A stretch of 64,000 nucleotides of DNA from Solen grandis (GCA_021229015.1 CM037792.1:4287136-4351135), one strand, 5' to 3'; positions 10,902-22,880 are shown, counted from the stretch's first letter. The notes: generated by a model from the sequence alone, not told the origin. Made by a program: numbers and translations.

Positions 10902-12086
10902 TTAATGTTTTTTGTTGTCATTATTTTTAAATTTTATTATGTTAATATGACGTGTGTAGTATTTAGGGATAAATTTATCCCTTTGTAATTTAAAGAAAGG
11001 ACATTTAAGTAAATAGTGCATTTCATCCCCTAGGTCATTGAGTGGGCACAAACGACACTTCCTATCATGATGGGGCACGTTATTATGCTGCCAGCGGCCA
11101 GTCTCAATAGGAAATCTGTGGTTTCCCGTGCGAAACTGAAACATTGGGATACGTTTCGATAGAGGTAATGATGTTAAATAATCTTCTTGTTTTATATTAC
11201 TTTTAAATAATGCAAACATTTTTCCATTTGACGAATTTTGCGTCATTGAAGACCATTCTTGTAAGAATTGATCAATTAATATATGTTAAACTGTTTTGTG
11301 TATGTTTTTACAGGTGATGTTCACTTGCTGCGCCCAGAGGAAAGAAAGACCAACTTTATCAAGAATGTCCTTGACCCCCTTTAACCAGGAATATTGATGT
11401 CTAGACTGCATCATATGTTGATAACAGGTATAAGCAATTTTAGAATGTTTTGATAATAAAAGTGTATTCCAGAACTTTACAAGCCTGGTTTTGATAATGA
11501 TATGCAATGGGTATCTATCTAGCTCTGCAGATAACATGTAGCGCGGGGTGCTCTTTTTACTTTTAGTGATTTTACGTAAAAAATTACAATGTATCTCTAT
11601 ACTATCTACGTTACTATAACCCCATGTTTCACAGTTGTATGTTAAGACAGGTGTAATGGTCGCATCAAACAAATGCAGCTGAAAGCCAATCGGCTGGTCT
11701 AGATTATATATTCTGGCAAACAAAGCATGCATTGCTTTGTTTGCCTGTGCTATCAAATTTTGTTTACATGCTGTCATACTGCCTGAAGATGAAAATGTTA
11801 CACCTAGGTATTTATATTGCTTAACAACTTCAATTGGCATATTATTTATTTCAAATCGGTATTTTTTTGGTTTATTACTTCCAAATACTATAATTTTAGT
11901 TTTTGTTAAATTTATCTTAAGCTTCCATAATTTACAGTAAGTGAAGAAATTTGCTAAGCTTTGTCTGATATCCTTTTCATCGTCACTTAAAATTACCGTA
12001 TCATCCGCATATAGTAAGACTAACACTTTTAAAGGTTGTAGTGTATCATTAATATTTGTTTCAAGAACAACACCGGCTGATGTCAT
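10902..12086 (-). pseudogene. LINE 1, RT catalytic box to C-terminal zinc knuckle
   Basis: This continues the same element beyond the nested insertion. It has VLVLLYADDTVIL, the intact RT catalytic box, followed by thumb-like sequence (QYKYLGVTFSSSGSM) and a long C-terminal region. Codons 11286-11288 are an in-frame stop; the same frame resumes directly and reaches CRLCPLNDLGDEMHYLLKC, a C-x2-C-x9-H-x4-C knuckle, stopping at 10902. Another frame then gives TKNIKTLSSLGQFMKILVS, which looks like the true C terminus, so a late frameshift is likely. Biochemically this would be the polymerase that copies the element's RNA at a nicked target; here it is inactive. Confidence 0.85.
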
Positions 12087-12918
12087 TTAACCCTTCAAAG
12101 TGTGAGGTGGTCCGCATCACAAGGAAGAGAAATCCTATCAAGACCACATACTGTATCCACAACAGCGAGCTCCAAGTAGTGAAGGTGGGGAAATACCTTG
12201 GGGTCTGCATAGACGAGAAGCTAAACATGAATCACCACATAGCAGAAACTGCAAAGAAAGCTAACAACAGCCTTGCTTTCCTCCGACGAAACCTGTCAAG
12301 CTGCCCTCAGAACATCAAGGCCCAGTGTTACCAAACCCTTGTCAGGCCAGTCATGGAATATGCAAGTTCTGCCTGGGACCCCCACACCAAAGCTGGCATC
12401 AGCAGCCTCGAAGCTGTACAGCGTAGAGCAGCACGCTTCGTGAAGGGGAATTATCTCACCACGTGCAGCACCAGCCAGATGGTAGCTGATCTAGGATGGC
12501 AGCCCCTTGACGAACGACGCTCCCATGCCAAGCTAGTTATGGTCTATAGGATTGTTCATGGCCTCATTGACATCCCTCCAGAAACCTTCCTTCACCCATC
12601 AGCCATAAATACCCGCGGGCACGGCACCCGCTACCTCTTACCCTTTTGTCGTACAGACGCCTATCTGCACTCTTTCTTTCCCTCTGCTATCAGACTGTGG
12701 AACCAGCTTCCCATGCAAACTATCTCTGTCGATAGCGTAGAGGCTTTCAAGAGAGGCCTGGTGACGCTGGGGTAAACTGAGAATTTGCCTGTTTTAACCG
12801 TTTTTACTCTGCACTGTACATACATGCGCGCCGTACACACATCTTTGTACATACACTCATGTACGACAATACCCCAGAGTGGGTTATGTACATCAAGGAA
12901 GAAGAAGAAGAAGAAGAG
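12070..12918 (+). mobile_element. nested 5'-truncated LINE of a different family
   Basis: The plus-strand coding segment (to the stop at 12773-12775) begins at LMSFNPSKCEVVRITRKRNP, just after the position of the RT catalytic box. It continues through KVGKYLGVCIDEKLNMNHHI, QTLVRPVMEYASSAWDPHT, LEAVQRRAARFVKGNY and SFFPSAIRLWNQLP to a stop. This C-terminal region is typical of jockey/CR1/L2-like LINEs widespread in marine invertebrates. A short 3' UTR ends in a (GAA)n tail at about 12899-12918, fitting target-primed insertion. Its composition is clearly GC-richer than the host LINE. The frame is unbroken, so the insertion is relatively recent. Insertion removed or replaced a few host codons; no target-site duplication is evident. 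Confidence 0.85.
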
Positions 12919-14573
12919 ATATGATTCAACATCATTAAGATAGAAAGAAAATAGTATCGGGGAGAGATTCTCACCCTGTCTTACACCGCTTAGACTATTA
13001 AAAAATTGTGATGTTTGGTCGTTGTTAGAAACACACGTTTTAATATCAGAGTACATGTTATTTATAACGTTAAATATTTTACCATGTATGCCCATTTTGA
13101 AGACCTTACTCCAGAGAGCCGATCTCCAAACTAGATCAAAAGCAGAGGAAAAATCAATGAAGCAACAGTATAATTTCTTCTTACTAGTTCTGAGTTTCTC
13201 TATTAGAAAATTAAGGGTAAAGACGTGGTCATTTGTAGAATAGTTAGCCCTGAAACCTGCCTGATTTTCACGTAGAATATGGTTTTCTTCTAAGAAAGTA
13301 GTTATCCTATCATTTAAAATAGCCGTAAAAATCATACCAAGGCAACTCAATATTGTGATAGGTCGGTAATTCGCTGGATCAAGAGAATCCCCCTTATTTT
13401 TATAAATAGGCTTTATAATTCCTACTAGCCAGCTATTCGGTATACAACCTGAATCAAGTATTTTGTTAAACAGCGAACAATAAATAGGTAACATTATATG
13501 TTTTGTGCTCTTAAGGTACTCATTTAAGATATTATCAAAAGGTGAACAGGCCTTTCCATTATTACTTTTCGAGATATGTTTCTCTATTTCAGCTACCGTT
13601 ATAGGTGTATTAAGTGGTTCAATATTATGTATTTGAGGTTCAGAGTTACTCATTTTTTCCTCATATGATTCTTGATTTGTTTCATTAATATTTTTGAAAT
13701 AACTGTAAAAATCATTGATGCCAGGGCATTCAGCATAATTGTTTTTGTTAATACTATTCAGATATCGCCAATAATCCTTAGGTCGGCGAGATTTCATTTC
13801 ACGCAGTTTTTTCTCGTGTTTATGCTTATGTTTATACAAATACGTGTTTAAAATCTGTTTATACGACCTACTAGCCCTGCTAAGCTTACGTTTATTTAGT
13901 GCAGTCTTGTGTAGGTTGAAATTTTTCCTGGCTACACCGTATAAGTTTCGTTCACAATGACACTGAGGCCCAAACCAGAAATTTCTATTTCTGTTTTTAA
14001 TACAGTTATGCACTGGGCTTGTTTGCTGAGAGGCTTGTTGGAAAAGAAGAGATATTTTTTCCGTAACCTCTTCTATACATTTGTTATTTTTATCGTTTTC
14101 AAGTATTTGGCTTATTTCATGTAACTTATTTTGATCTAAGTTGTTTACAAATTCGTGTGTTTTTGTATTAACCCATTTTTGTCTTAAACCTTTATTTTTG
14201 CATGATGCTTCCTTAATTTGCTGCTCTATGGGTCTGGTTTTAATATTAAGTGAGATATCTAATAAAGAGTGACCATCAGAGTATATTGTATCCATATCTA
14301 AAATTGAAAAATCCTCAATAAGTGGAAAAACATGTAAGGACGACAGAGAGTAATCGATAACAGACGTCCCTCTGAAGGTATATGCACCTATATTACGGTC
14401 TGAACCAATGCGTTCATTGTGAATTAATAGATCATTGTTTTTACATATGTCTAGTAACTTTTTACCCAATCTATTTACCTTGTTACACATTGATGATCTC
14501 TCGCGATCTATATTATAATGTTTCAATTTGTTTGCCAATGTGGTCACAGAATCAAAATCTTACTTAGATGCTA
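12919..14573 (-). pseudogene. LINE 1, endonuclease C-terminus and RT fingers/palm
   Basis: Translation from the minus strand starts mid-endonuclease (TTLANKLKHYNI) and includes GAYTFRGTSVIDY and YSDGHSLLDI, the last conserved blocks of the exonuclease-endonuclease-phosphatase fold. A linker follows, then RT blocks: NYRPITILSCLGMIF, NQAGFRANYSTNDHVFTLNF, the first catalytic aspartate in CCFIDFSSAFDLVW, and GVRQGENLSPILFSFYLND. The frame runs out after NDVESYL into the GAA-repeat tail of the nested element, which adds a spurious phenylalanine run. The YADD block lies on the other side of that insertion. The upstream endonuclease catalytic residues (QET and GDFN) are lost by truncation. Confidence 0.85.
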
Positions 14574-15451
14574 AGAACATGTCTTATTCAGTGAAATCGG
14601 ATGTCGTGGATATTATGTATAAGGTCCATCCACGCTGAAAAACGCGTCCAAAATGTCGCAACTACGTGACGACAGAATATTAACACACCCAATTAACTAC
14701 ATGTAGATGAAGTATACAATAACGCCGCACGGTTTATTACACCCGATAGTTAAATAGCATTTACAACCTCATTAACTGTAACTGGATAATCTAATTCTGT
14801 AAACGAATATTTCGATGCTTTCGTTACTGACACTTCAAAATTCATTTACGCGACGCGGCGATTTTTGCTCAAAAGTCTCAAATATGGACTCAAATACTAT
14901 GTGATGCTTCTCGTACTTCATATGTAGATAAGATTCAGTCCATTCAAACCATCGCGAGGTAAGAATATTTGTAAACTGTAAACTTGAGGAAAATTAATGA
15001 AAATATCTCAATGCAGTGCGACCGAGTCTAAAACTGGTTATTGCAACCAAAATCTGCCTAGGGAAGTCAGGACAACAGCCAAGGGTCTTTAATTGTGTAA
15101 GATTTGCTTGAAGATTTCGACCAAACATTCTCTTATAATGATGAATAAATCATGTAACACTGTAGTTTGATTTATTATACATAAATCAGTTCACAATGTG
15201 TTACTTTTGTATATACACATTCTATTAAAGAATATATATATATTAAATATATGGTGCTCTTAACAAAATGAGATTAATAAATAATGCAAGTATATTTATT
15301 GTTATTTTTTCGGAAAAATAAACCTGAGTACATAACCCATTATTGCACATGGGCCTCCTCCTGTATTATTAAAGAAAAAAATACTGTACACATGAATATC
15401 AAGGGTGGACACAATTTTTGGATCGATTCATTTTTTTTCACGGAATCAACA
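14574..15451. other. no recognisable feature up to the gap
   Basis: AT-rich sequence with no supported gene or repeat. Confidence 0.45.
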
Positions 15452-15551
15452 NNNNNNNNNNNNNNNNNNNNNNNNNNNNNNNNNNNNNNNNNNNNNNNNN
15501 NNNNNNNNNNNNNNNNNNNNNNNNNNNNNNNNNNNNNNNNNNNNNNNNNNN
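15452..15551. other. assembly gap (100 N)
   Basis: Exactly 100 ambiguous bases, a conventional placeholder length. The gap sits at the edge of a tandem-repeat-bearing element, a likely cause of assembly failure. Frames crossing it are meaningless. Confidence 0.99.
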
Positions 15552-16012
15552 GGCTGGATTTCAGAGTTATTTGGCACGAATGTCCCTGAGGTTACTCTCT
15601 ACCTAGATTGTTCAAAATATTTTTATTCGTATAAAAACATGACCGCATGGGGCGGAGTCCGTTTTCCTTATATATATATTGTAAAACCTTCAAAAATCTT
15701 CTCCTCCAAAAGTACTGGCTGGATTTCAATGTTATTTGGCACAGATGTTCCTTGGGTTACTCTCTGCCAAGATTGTTCAAATTATTTTTATCCGTTGAAA
15801 AAACGTGGCCGCCAGGGGGCTAAGCTCATTTTCCTTATGTGTATATAGTACAAATTTGAAATTCTTGTCCAAAAGTACCCACTCGATTTATGGCTGGCAG
15901 AGGGCAGAGCCCATTTTCCACAATATCTTAAGATATTTGCTGGGTTTTTTTCCTCCCACTAATACTTGGTTCTCATGTGAGCGATCCCAGGGCCATCATG
16001 GCCTTCTTGATT
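15552..16012 (-). mobile_element. Helentron-like element fragment with 165-bp repeats, cut by the gap
   Basis: Read on the minus strand, the 5' end at about 16012 is AAGAAGGCCATGATGGCCCT then GGGATCGCTCAC, the same start as the elements at 1371 and 9481. Inside are units of about 165 bp (starts at 15552 and 15717 on the plus strand at GGCTGGATTTCA, a third partial near 15885). The 3' hairpin end is lost in or beyond the gap. Confidence 0.75.
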
Positions 16013-16171
16013 TAACAATCATTTTCAAACTTTATGAGTTTCTCTTCAAAGTCCGTAACATTAACGTTTGTATCCGTTGTATCTTAGCGTATAGGGTGCA
16101 AGCAATGAACCAAATCCGTAACAGTTCAACTGAACGCAGGGCAGGAACGATTCAAATCCCTCATGCTTATT

Positions 16172-16430
16172 AGTTCCCTACCGGAGTTTATACCGGAGGG
16201 AACTATAGGTTTGCCCTCCGTCTGTCCGTCCGTCCGGATGTCTGGAAATATGGATCCAGCGATATTTTGAAAACCGTTTAAGATAATATCATGAAAATTG
16301 GTATTTGAATAGATTCTGCACATCACTTTTTTTTTTTTTTTTTTTTCGCAGACCAAAATTCTGGTTGCTATGGTTACGGAAAAAATTTGTACTTCATCGG
16401 TAGGGGATTCATGTGTTGCATGCAACACCA
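16172..16430 (+). repeat. pearl-like element end with hairpin and CCGTC microsatellite
   Basis: A 31-base hairpin at 16173-16203 (GTTCCCT..CCGG..CCGG..AGGGAAC) is followed by a CCGTCTGTCCGTCCGTCCG run at 16217-16236, and a core including TGAAAACCGTTTAAGATAAT and a T-run at 16326-16346. Hairpin plus CCGT-type microsatellite resembles the end of a pearl/HINE element in reverse. No coding content. Confidence 0.5.
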
Positions 16431-16824
16431 GTTGTGAAATATAACAAAGAGAATATGTTTCAAGTGTGAGAATGCCTCAAACTTTATCCATTATTTCATA
16501 GAAAATCTTGGACAGTTTTCGACCATTCTCTCTTACATAGTAACCTGAAGAACTTGAACTCTGCATGGATCTTATGTAATCATTTGAGGTGTTGTTTTAT
16601 TAACTTAGCAAATTGTTAATGTTTTGATATTAAAAAAAAAAAGGATTACGTCACATTTCTACAGGTTAGGGATAAAAATACTCGTCTTCACAAAATCAAC
16701 TGGGCCGATCTGAGACTACGACTAATACCCTCCAACCGATTTAAACTGCAAACCCCTGGAATTCTCATGATTTAGCGATTACAGAACACGTATTTGCAGT
16801 GCAGAGCGAGCAATATATATATAT
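16431..16824. other. no recognisable feature
   Basis: AT-rich spacer; nothing identified. Confidence 0.4.
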
Positions 16825-17110
16825 AGGACCTAACATGAATTGTCTTTTCATATAGATTTAACTAAACGAGTTCTGAAAAGTTATGAAGCGAGCCTCTGGC
16901 GAGCTTTATAACATTTTCACGAGTTTATTAAATTTGATTTGAAATGACAATTCATGTCAGATTCTTTTTATGATATGACATATACTGACAGTAAATCGCG
17001 ATTATAACAACACACCACACAAACATGAATGAACGGACTGTGAACGAATTACTAATTGTAATCTAACACCAAGAAATAGTTACAAATAAAAGCTGAAAAT
17101 AACGATTTAA
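16825..17110 (+). repeat. dispersed repeat D, copy 1 (MITE-like)
   Basis: Matches 43396-43687 along its whole length, including GCCTCTGGCGAGCTT, GACTGTGAACGAATTACTA and TAATCTAACACCAAGAAA. The first 140 bases contain an inverted repeat (ACATGAATTGT..TTTCAT against TGAAATGACAATTCATGTC), suggesting a foldback DNA element. No ORF. Confidence 0.75.
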
Positions 17111-17540
17111 TTTGCAATACTACCCAAACATTAACGCCGACTTGAAATTTAAATGGGCGAATTATACCGGGTATTGCCAATTCTTGGGTGAAAGTGTCTA
17201 TACTCACTGGTTCATATACATGTAGATAGATTGCAGTGGTTTCCATAGCCCGCCATCATATACTAAACTAGTAGTAATAAAAAATTTTGAACGCTCACAT
17301 TTTTACCACTGGCTCTAGAACCGCACAATTTGATTTTGTGTTGTCATTTACTTTGGGACCTTAAAGTATCTACACTTTCTCCCCTGAATTATAGTAAATG
17401 ATGAAAAAATCGTTTATATTTTAAATAAAAAACCTTAACCAAAGACCTAAACCAACCGTCGCATAAAAATACAATACGGTAACAAACTGTGCTATATAGG
17501 TAACAGTAACTTGACCCTGTGTTTTCTAAAAACTTTTTTG

Positions 17541-17655
17541 TGTCGGATTTGTCGCTGTTACGAAACAACGCTATATAAAGGGTATAACGTTTCTTTAGTA
17601 ATTATTCAGTAGTTGTGTTTTATGTGTTTAAAAATGAATAAAAGTGCTAAGTTTT
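17541..17655 (+). repeat. dispersed repeat E, copy 1
   Basis: Shares GCTGTTACGAAAC, then CTATAT, ATTCAGTAGTTGTGTTTTAT and GTGTTTAAAAATGAATAAAA with 24690-24810. The intervening 17111-17540 shows no feature beyond AT richness. Confidence 0.6.
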
Positions 17656-17997
17656 CACAAGATACAAGTGAACAACGTGGTATATGGCACTAGGCAAATA
17701 AGTGGGACTCTTGACGTCATTCGTACCCGATTCGATACTAATATTGCCGCACCAATAAACGGCAACGGATTTCTACATAATGTAAATTATCAGTATTATC
17801 CAGTGCTGCAACTATTATAATCCCCTTTGAATTGTCAGCAATGAGTCCTTTCTTATTCTATCTTTTTTGCATGTTAAACTTGGTTTATTTGATGTGATTT
17901 TTTATTATTTAACATCATTTTATTTCAACAAGGGCTAACAGATGGCCAATTAACCTTACAACTTCTAACAGTACTGAATGGTTAACCAGGAGTTATA

Positions 17998-18060
17998 TGC
18001 ACTTAAAAACTGATCTTATGCACTTAAAAACTGATCTTATGCACTTAAAAACTGATCTCA
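17998..18060 (+). repeat. 21-bp tandem repeat, three units
   Basis: ATGCACTTAAAAACTGATCT repeats with a 21-base period, units starting near 17998, 18019 and 18040. Confidence 0.95.
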
Positions 18061-18126
18061 GACACCGTACCCGGAATCGAAGCTACAACCCTCTGCTTCA
18101 CAGACAAGCGCCACCAATGCCGGTTA
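18060..18126 (-). repeat. tRNA-like sequence, probable SINE head
   Basis: The minus strand shows CATTGGTGGCGCTTGTCTG as a box A region and GTAGCTTCGATTCCGGGTA as a B box at tRNA spacing. The acceptor arms do not pair convincingly, so I call it tRNA-derived and not a tRNA gene. Confidence 0.5.
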
Positions 18127-18942
18127 ATTTATGTTAGACCCATTGTTCCTATCTTGTGTTTGGGCACTTGGACATGATTCAACTTATATTCCGAACAGTA
18201 AATAACACTCCCGGATGCTAGTGATTTTCACACTTATCCCCCAACTATGCCCATTAGTTTCAAAAGTGTTATTTGTTTGATTCTCAAATTTGAGCCTGAA
18301 ATCGTACATAAGTATTTTCGAGAACACGGGGCCTGGAGTAAAATGAGCTAAATGATCTTTACGTAATTTTATATCTAGGCCACAGCATTTCGGGTTTCGA
18401 GAGTATTGTATATGTATATATATATATCGCTTTTGTTATCCTCTAATTTACACGATTAGGATCACATTCGCGTATTAAATTCGAGTTTTTGTGAAATGTT
18501 TGTCATGTTAAACATTAAGTATCACACATGCGCAAACGGAAGTTAAATATCTCTCCATCCGGATATATTCATATACATATATGTAAAGTAGCAAATACAG
18601 AAAGGGGCCATAACTCTTTGAACTCCAAAGAGAGCGAAATAGACCTTTCACTGGTTATAACCCTTTATCGATGAACAGGGAAAGTGTACATTTTTATTGC
18701 TGTTTTGAGGAAGTATAAGCACATCACCTTGAAATGTGGTTAGGCTACGTGACCTTACAACATTAGACTCGTCCTTTACCCTAGTGATTACAGAAGAGAG
18801 AGATATTATAAATGTCATTTTAAATGAAAATAAAAAGTAAAGTTAAAAGTGACAAAATAATACAATATACGAGACACATAATTTTTCAGATATCCGGTTA
18901 TGTTTTCTAGATAAAAAGGTGTCCTTTCATTGGAAAAACGTT

Positions 18943-18973
<31 letters not shown>

Positions 18974-19176
18974 ATAGCCATCTCTCAAAGGCTACTCAAT
19001 ATCTATTTAATTTGTTCAATTTTGGATGCAACGGGACGGAACGAGATGGCACGTGACTTTACATGATTTATTGCCCTTACGTCAAGTAACCTACTTCATT
19101 TATTCCTCACCACACTTTTTTTTTTTTATAATAATATGCATGTTCTTCATATGTGATTGTAATAGACTCCCTAACG
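18127..19176. other. spacer with short microsatellites
   Basis: An AT run at 18412-18426 and (GA)n at 18942-18968 are the only clear features. Confidence 0.5.
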
Positions 19177-19456
19177 CAGTTGTCAGAGATTGTATTTATA
19201 CCTGTGATGACGCATCGTCACATTACTTTCCCCTCCAAGAAGTCTCGACCCGAGACTTGGCCTGGGAAACACCCATGTAAGGCAACTCCGGTCTGGCAGC
19301 TGACATTATCCCACCGCTGCCACCAATGTAACAAACTCGACCCGGCCCAGGATCGAACCCGGTCCGCCGGCGTGAAAGTCCACTGAGCCAAAGAGTCGAC
19401 CTTCTGATGCAGTTGTCAGAGAATGTATTTATACATGTGACGACGCATCGTCACAG
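19177..19456 (-). repeat. well preserved tRNA-derived SINE between 45-bp direct repeats
   Basis: From 19400 on the minus strand: TTTGGCTCAGTGGACTTTCA contains a perfect A box (TGGCTCAGTGG) and GGGTTCGATCCTGGG a perfect B box. A GC-rich body follows, down to about 19225. Both sides carry near-identical 45-base copies (19178-19222 and 19410-19454; CAGTTGTCAGAGA..TGTATTTATAC..CGCATCGTCACA). These are much longer than an ordinary SINE target-site duplication. Confidence 0.75.
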
Positions 19457-19842
19457 TATCAAAACACAAAACGCACACACATACACACACGCGCACTTTG
19501 CACAGAGGTCTCATCGTCTGGAGAAGAAATATTTTCGTCATTTCAAACCAAACCCATGACACTTTCACAGAAAGAAAACTATATTTGAGATATAAGTGCA
19601 ACTGTGAATTTGCTTTTGTAACTGTATCTTCTGAAACACCTGAGACCCCCATTGTACGCCATGTGACAAGACTCCAACACAACAAGAAGGCACTTTGCTT
19701 ATACATTTCTTAAATATACTACATGTAGGATAAAACAAAGACACATTCAAAAGAGATATGAAACATTCCGATTTTTTTTCAATTTTTTTTTCTTTTTTTT
19801 TTTCTTCTTTTTTTCGTGACGAAAAAATCAGGTGAACACGGC

Positions 19843-20005
19843 AATTAACCACAGGACCCTGATATTCAGTCAAAAAAAAAAAAAAGAAGGCCTTTGAAAG
19901 GATCGATATCTCTCTATATAAATAAACACCAGGTGTTTATATATATAGAGAGAGGGGGGGTAAAGGTCTTTTTTTTTTAACTGAATATCAATCCTGTGAA
20001 TTAAC
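19843..20005. repeat. foldback (nested inverted repeat)
   Basis: Outer arms ACAGGACCCTGATATTCAGT and ACTGAATATCAATCCTGT; next A13 against T-rich; inner palindrome CTCTCTATATAAATAAACACC / AGGTGTTTATATATATAGAG around 19908-19953. The whole can fold into one long hairpin. No coding content. Confidence 0.85.
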
Positions 20006-22126
20006 ATAACAGACAGACGCTTTTCAGTATCACTCTGCGATCAAATGAATGACATACATATATGGTTTCATCGGCAATAAATTGAAGAGAAAACTCAGTA
20101 TATCTATAACTGATATCAGCAATTTTACACTTCTCGCGTTCGCGTAACTAAAGGAGAACTTATCTTGATTTGCTTTTACCTATATCAGAGTTGCGGATCT
20201 ATGTTAGGCCAGGGTATATTAATACTTAATAATAAATATATATAGGGAGACCCCGGTAAGGGTAATAGGTCAATGGATAGAGAACTGTAGTGATAATGCT
20301 GCACTGTTAACTTATTATGATGCTGAGGTCTATACAAAAAGTTACTCACTGTTCCAAATTATGTAAAGTCTGTTTTAGGTTTAAAAAACCTGATAAAGCG
20401 TAAATATCCTAGTCAATATATTTAACCATTTTTTTTTACAATTTCCCAAATATGCTTTACCACCTCTGTTACCAAATTTCATATTTTTCGATGTTTAATA
20501 AAGAGCATGTCTATATGTTTCGATGTTAATTATCCTGGCAAAAATTACGAATTGTACGCCCAAGCCAGGACACTGACATTGCTGCACATTCCAGGTCCGG
20601 TATAAAAACCTTGCATACACAGGAATCATAAGTTTATTGTTCCTTTATTGTTAAATTTACGAGTAAAAGAATACATTGATCATTTTTGGCCTCATTATCA
20701 CTTCATCTTGTGGTACGCTACTGTACTGTACTTATCAAGGGAAGTAATAACTATCGAGAAGATAGTAAAGTCCGGGACTTGTACCAAATAATACTTGTCC
20801 TTGTTTTTTTTTTTTTTTTTTTTTTGTTTTTTTTTTTTTTTTTTTTGTTTTTTATATATTGACACCGCTTAAAGCAGCTTACTGTCTAGAAAGTTCATCC
20901 ATCTTGCAAAATCTAACTCTTCCAATAATTATATAGAAAGGAATTAATAGATAAAAAATTAATAAATAAAATAAAACAAAAATAAAACATACATTTATGG
21001 AAATTAGGCCGAAGACACTCTTCATTTACATTAACTTTTTAAAACAAACTTTAGAAATCTCTGAACCTGAGGGTATATTTGGCAAAACGGCGTGTATCGT
21101 TGCCAAGTAGAAATATTTAGACCCGCCGTATGTAAATGATAGTTGCACATACTTTTAAAATATTCTGAACTGGCTTTGCTTTATTTAAGTCGTGCTTTAA
21201 AAACATGCGCGGCGTGTTTGATGCTTTGCATCAAAATTAGTCTTGTGAAGACATGGGATACCAATTTGTGCACACCTACGTCACTGGTGGTGTTCTTTTC
21301 AATCGGGACACCTCGGCGATGGAAGTAATATGACCGGATTATTTCAGATTACTTCCAATTCTACTTTTTTCATCAAGCCTTGATAATAAATGAGACTGAA
21401 ATCAAACGACATGTCTCGTGATCAGGTGAACTACAGTACAAATCTGACATTCCAAAGGTTCCTTCACTTTGTAACAGAAATGCAAAATATAATCTACACC
21501 AGTTTAACGCCAATCGCTGCATTTTATGTCTGGGATTAAGGCCATGACCCATATAGATGCTGGAGGTATTCAACTTATGAATGGGATCAAGAGGCATGAC
21601 CCTCGATCTGGATCATTAAAAGTTCTGCAATTAATTCACGCGCTGCTTCACGTGAGCATCAAATGCTACTGCCATGTAACACAGTTATCGTCACAGGTTG
21701 GACAAAAGGTTTTAATATTTTAATCAAATGCTTGAGATATCGTCTTACAATGGATCCCTTCTCTTGTTTTTTTTTAACTAGTCCATACAAAAGTTGTTCC
21801 ACATCGTTCATTTTAGATGATGCGATTTAAAAGATGACTAAATAGTCATGCATAGTGAACGATCCTTGGTGTCCCCCTATTCCCATATATCGTGGTAAAG
21901 GCATATCTTTATCTATCTTTAAACAGAAAATCATTAACAGCATTAGGGACTAGATATGGAAGACTGCGTGGTCTATAGACAGTGTCAATTTGATATGGGT
22001 CATGCAATTAAGTGATAACACCAGGCTTGGATAACATTGCAGCTCTCCATACTTTCCACAACAGGGAACGATTTTTATCTATTTTACGCCTATTGGGAAT
22101 CAAGTGTGTCCTTGTATCATATACTA
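20006..22126. other. no gene; poly(T) runs
   Basis: T-rich runs at 20806-20853 and AT-rich DNA. A tRNA A-box-like TAGGTCAATGGATAGAG at about 20266 has no matching B box. Nothing else supported. Confidence 0.45.
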
Positions 22127-22262
22127 ATCCCTCTCGGCGATTTCAGGAGTGGACCAGTACTTTGCGCCTGTGACGGTCATGAAAATTCCTGCCCCATTCG
22201 GGGTTCGAGAACCCATTGCCTTCGGATCCACAGTCGGGAATGTTATCACTGGACAACGACCT
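22127..22262 (-). repeat. SINE family 1, copy 3
   Basis: The minus-strand head GTTGTCCAGTGATAACATTC, then GTGGATCCGAAGGCAATGGG and a B box disrupted by two extra bases, then AGGAATTTTCATGACC and GGCGCAAAGTACTGGTCC. Same body as copies 1 and 2. Confidence 0.75.
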
Positions 22263-22715
22263 ATTTTGACCGAACTTATATCAATTATAACAAGCTATTA
22301 TAGTTCATCATAAAAACACACTTTGTTTCCTGTTGTCGCATATGAATTTATTTCAATGCCTTATCAGTTTGATCGAACGTCAACCAAACCACATAGCCTG
22401 ATTATATCCCAAACTGTCCTCCTGTACCTTATCGCACGGTGTTGTCAATTGTGCAAACACTATATACCCGAACAGCAGTCCAAAATGTGTTTACTTGCTA
22501 CCACTTAGCCCCTCTAAGCCTTAAGTTCGAGTCCAAGCAGGACGACTCTAGTTTTCAACGTGGTAGATGGCTTGCGGTTGGTCGATAGTTCGGTAATTAG
22601 TTGGACGAAGCAATAGGACTGAAATGCGGCAACACAAAGACCTACAGTATACAAAAGAGACACGAAACTGTCCATTTTTTTTCTTGATGTGAATTGGATT
22701 AGACAGAGATCTCGC

Positions 22716-22880
22716 TGAGACGATATATCGACACGAAAATTCCTCGTGGTATATCGACATGAAAATTCCTCGTGGTACATGTGTATATCGACATTGCAAT
22801 CGCTCATGGTATATCGACATGATAATCGCTCGTGGCATATTGACATGAAAATTCCACGTGGCGCGGTGTATCGACATGAC
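22716..22880 (+). repeat. 26-bp minisatellite, about six units
   Basis: Units of TATATCGACATGAAAATTCC-TCGTGG, with variants TCGCTCATGG and CACGTGG, interrupted by a short GTACATGTG insert. Overlapping minus-strand open frames of 109-132 codons are translations of this repeat, not genes. Confidence 0.9.

Larger units (their letters stand above)
10840..14573 (-). mobile_element. 5'-truncated non-LTR retrotransposon (LINE 1 of this window)
   Basis: One element on the minus strand encodes, in order, the C-terminal half of an AP-type endonuclease, a complete-looking reverse transcriptase and a C-terminal zinc knuckle. It is cut by a second LINE inserted at 12070-12918 in the opposite direction. 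The 5' truncation falls inside the endonuclease. Apart from the insertion I see one in-frame stop (11286-11288) and one likely frameshift near the C terminus (about 10915), so it is younger than the relic at 6930-8370. No poly(A) tail or target-site duplication could be placed. Clade not assigned; the C-terminal knuckle and RT motifs resemble LINEs common in molluscs. Confidence 0.85.

Noticed and set aside
12661..12918. Minus-strand extension of the LINE 1 frame past NDVESYL (poly-F and beyond)
   Set aside because: It reads through the antisense of the nested element's GAA tail and 3' UTR, so it is not part of either protein.
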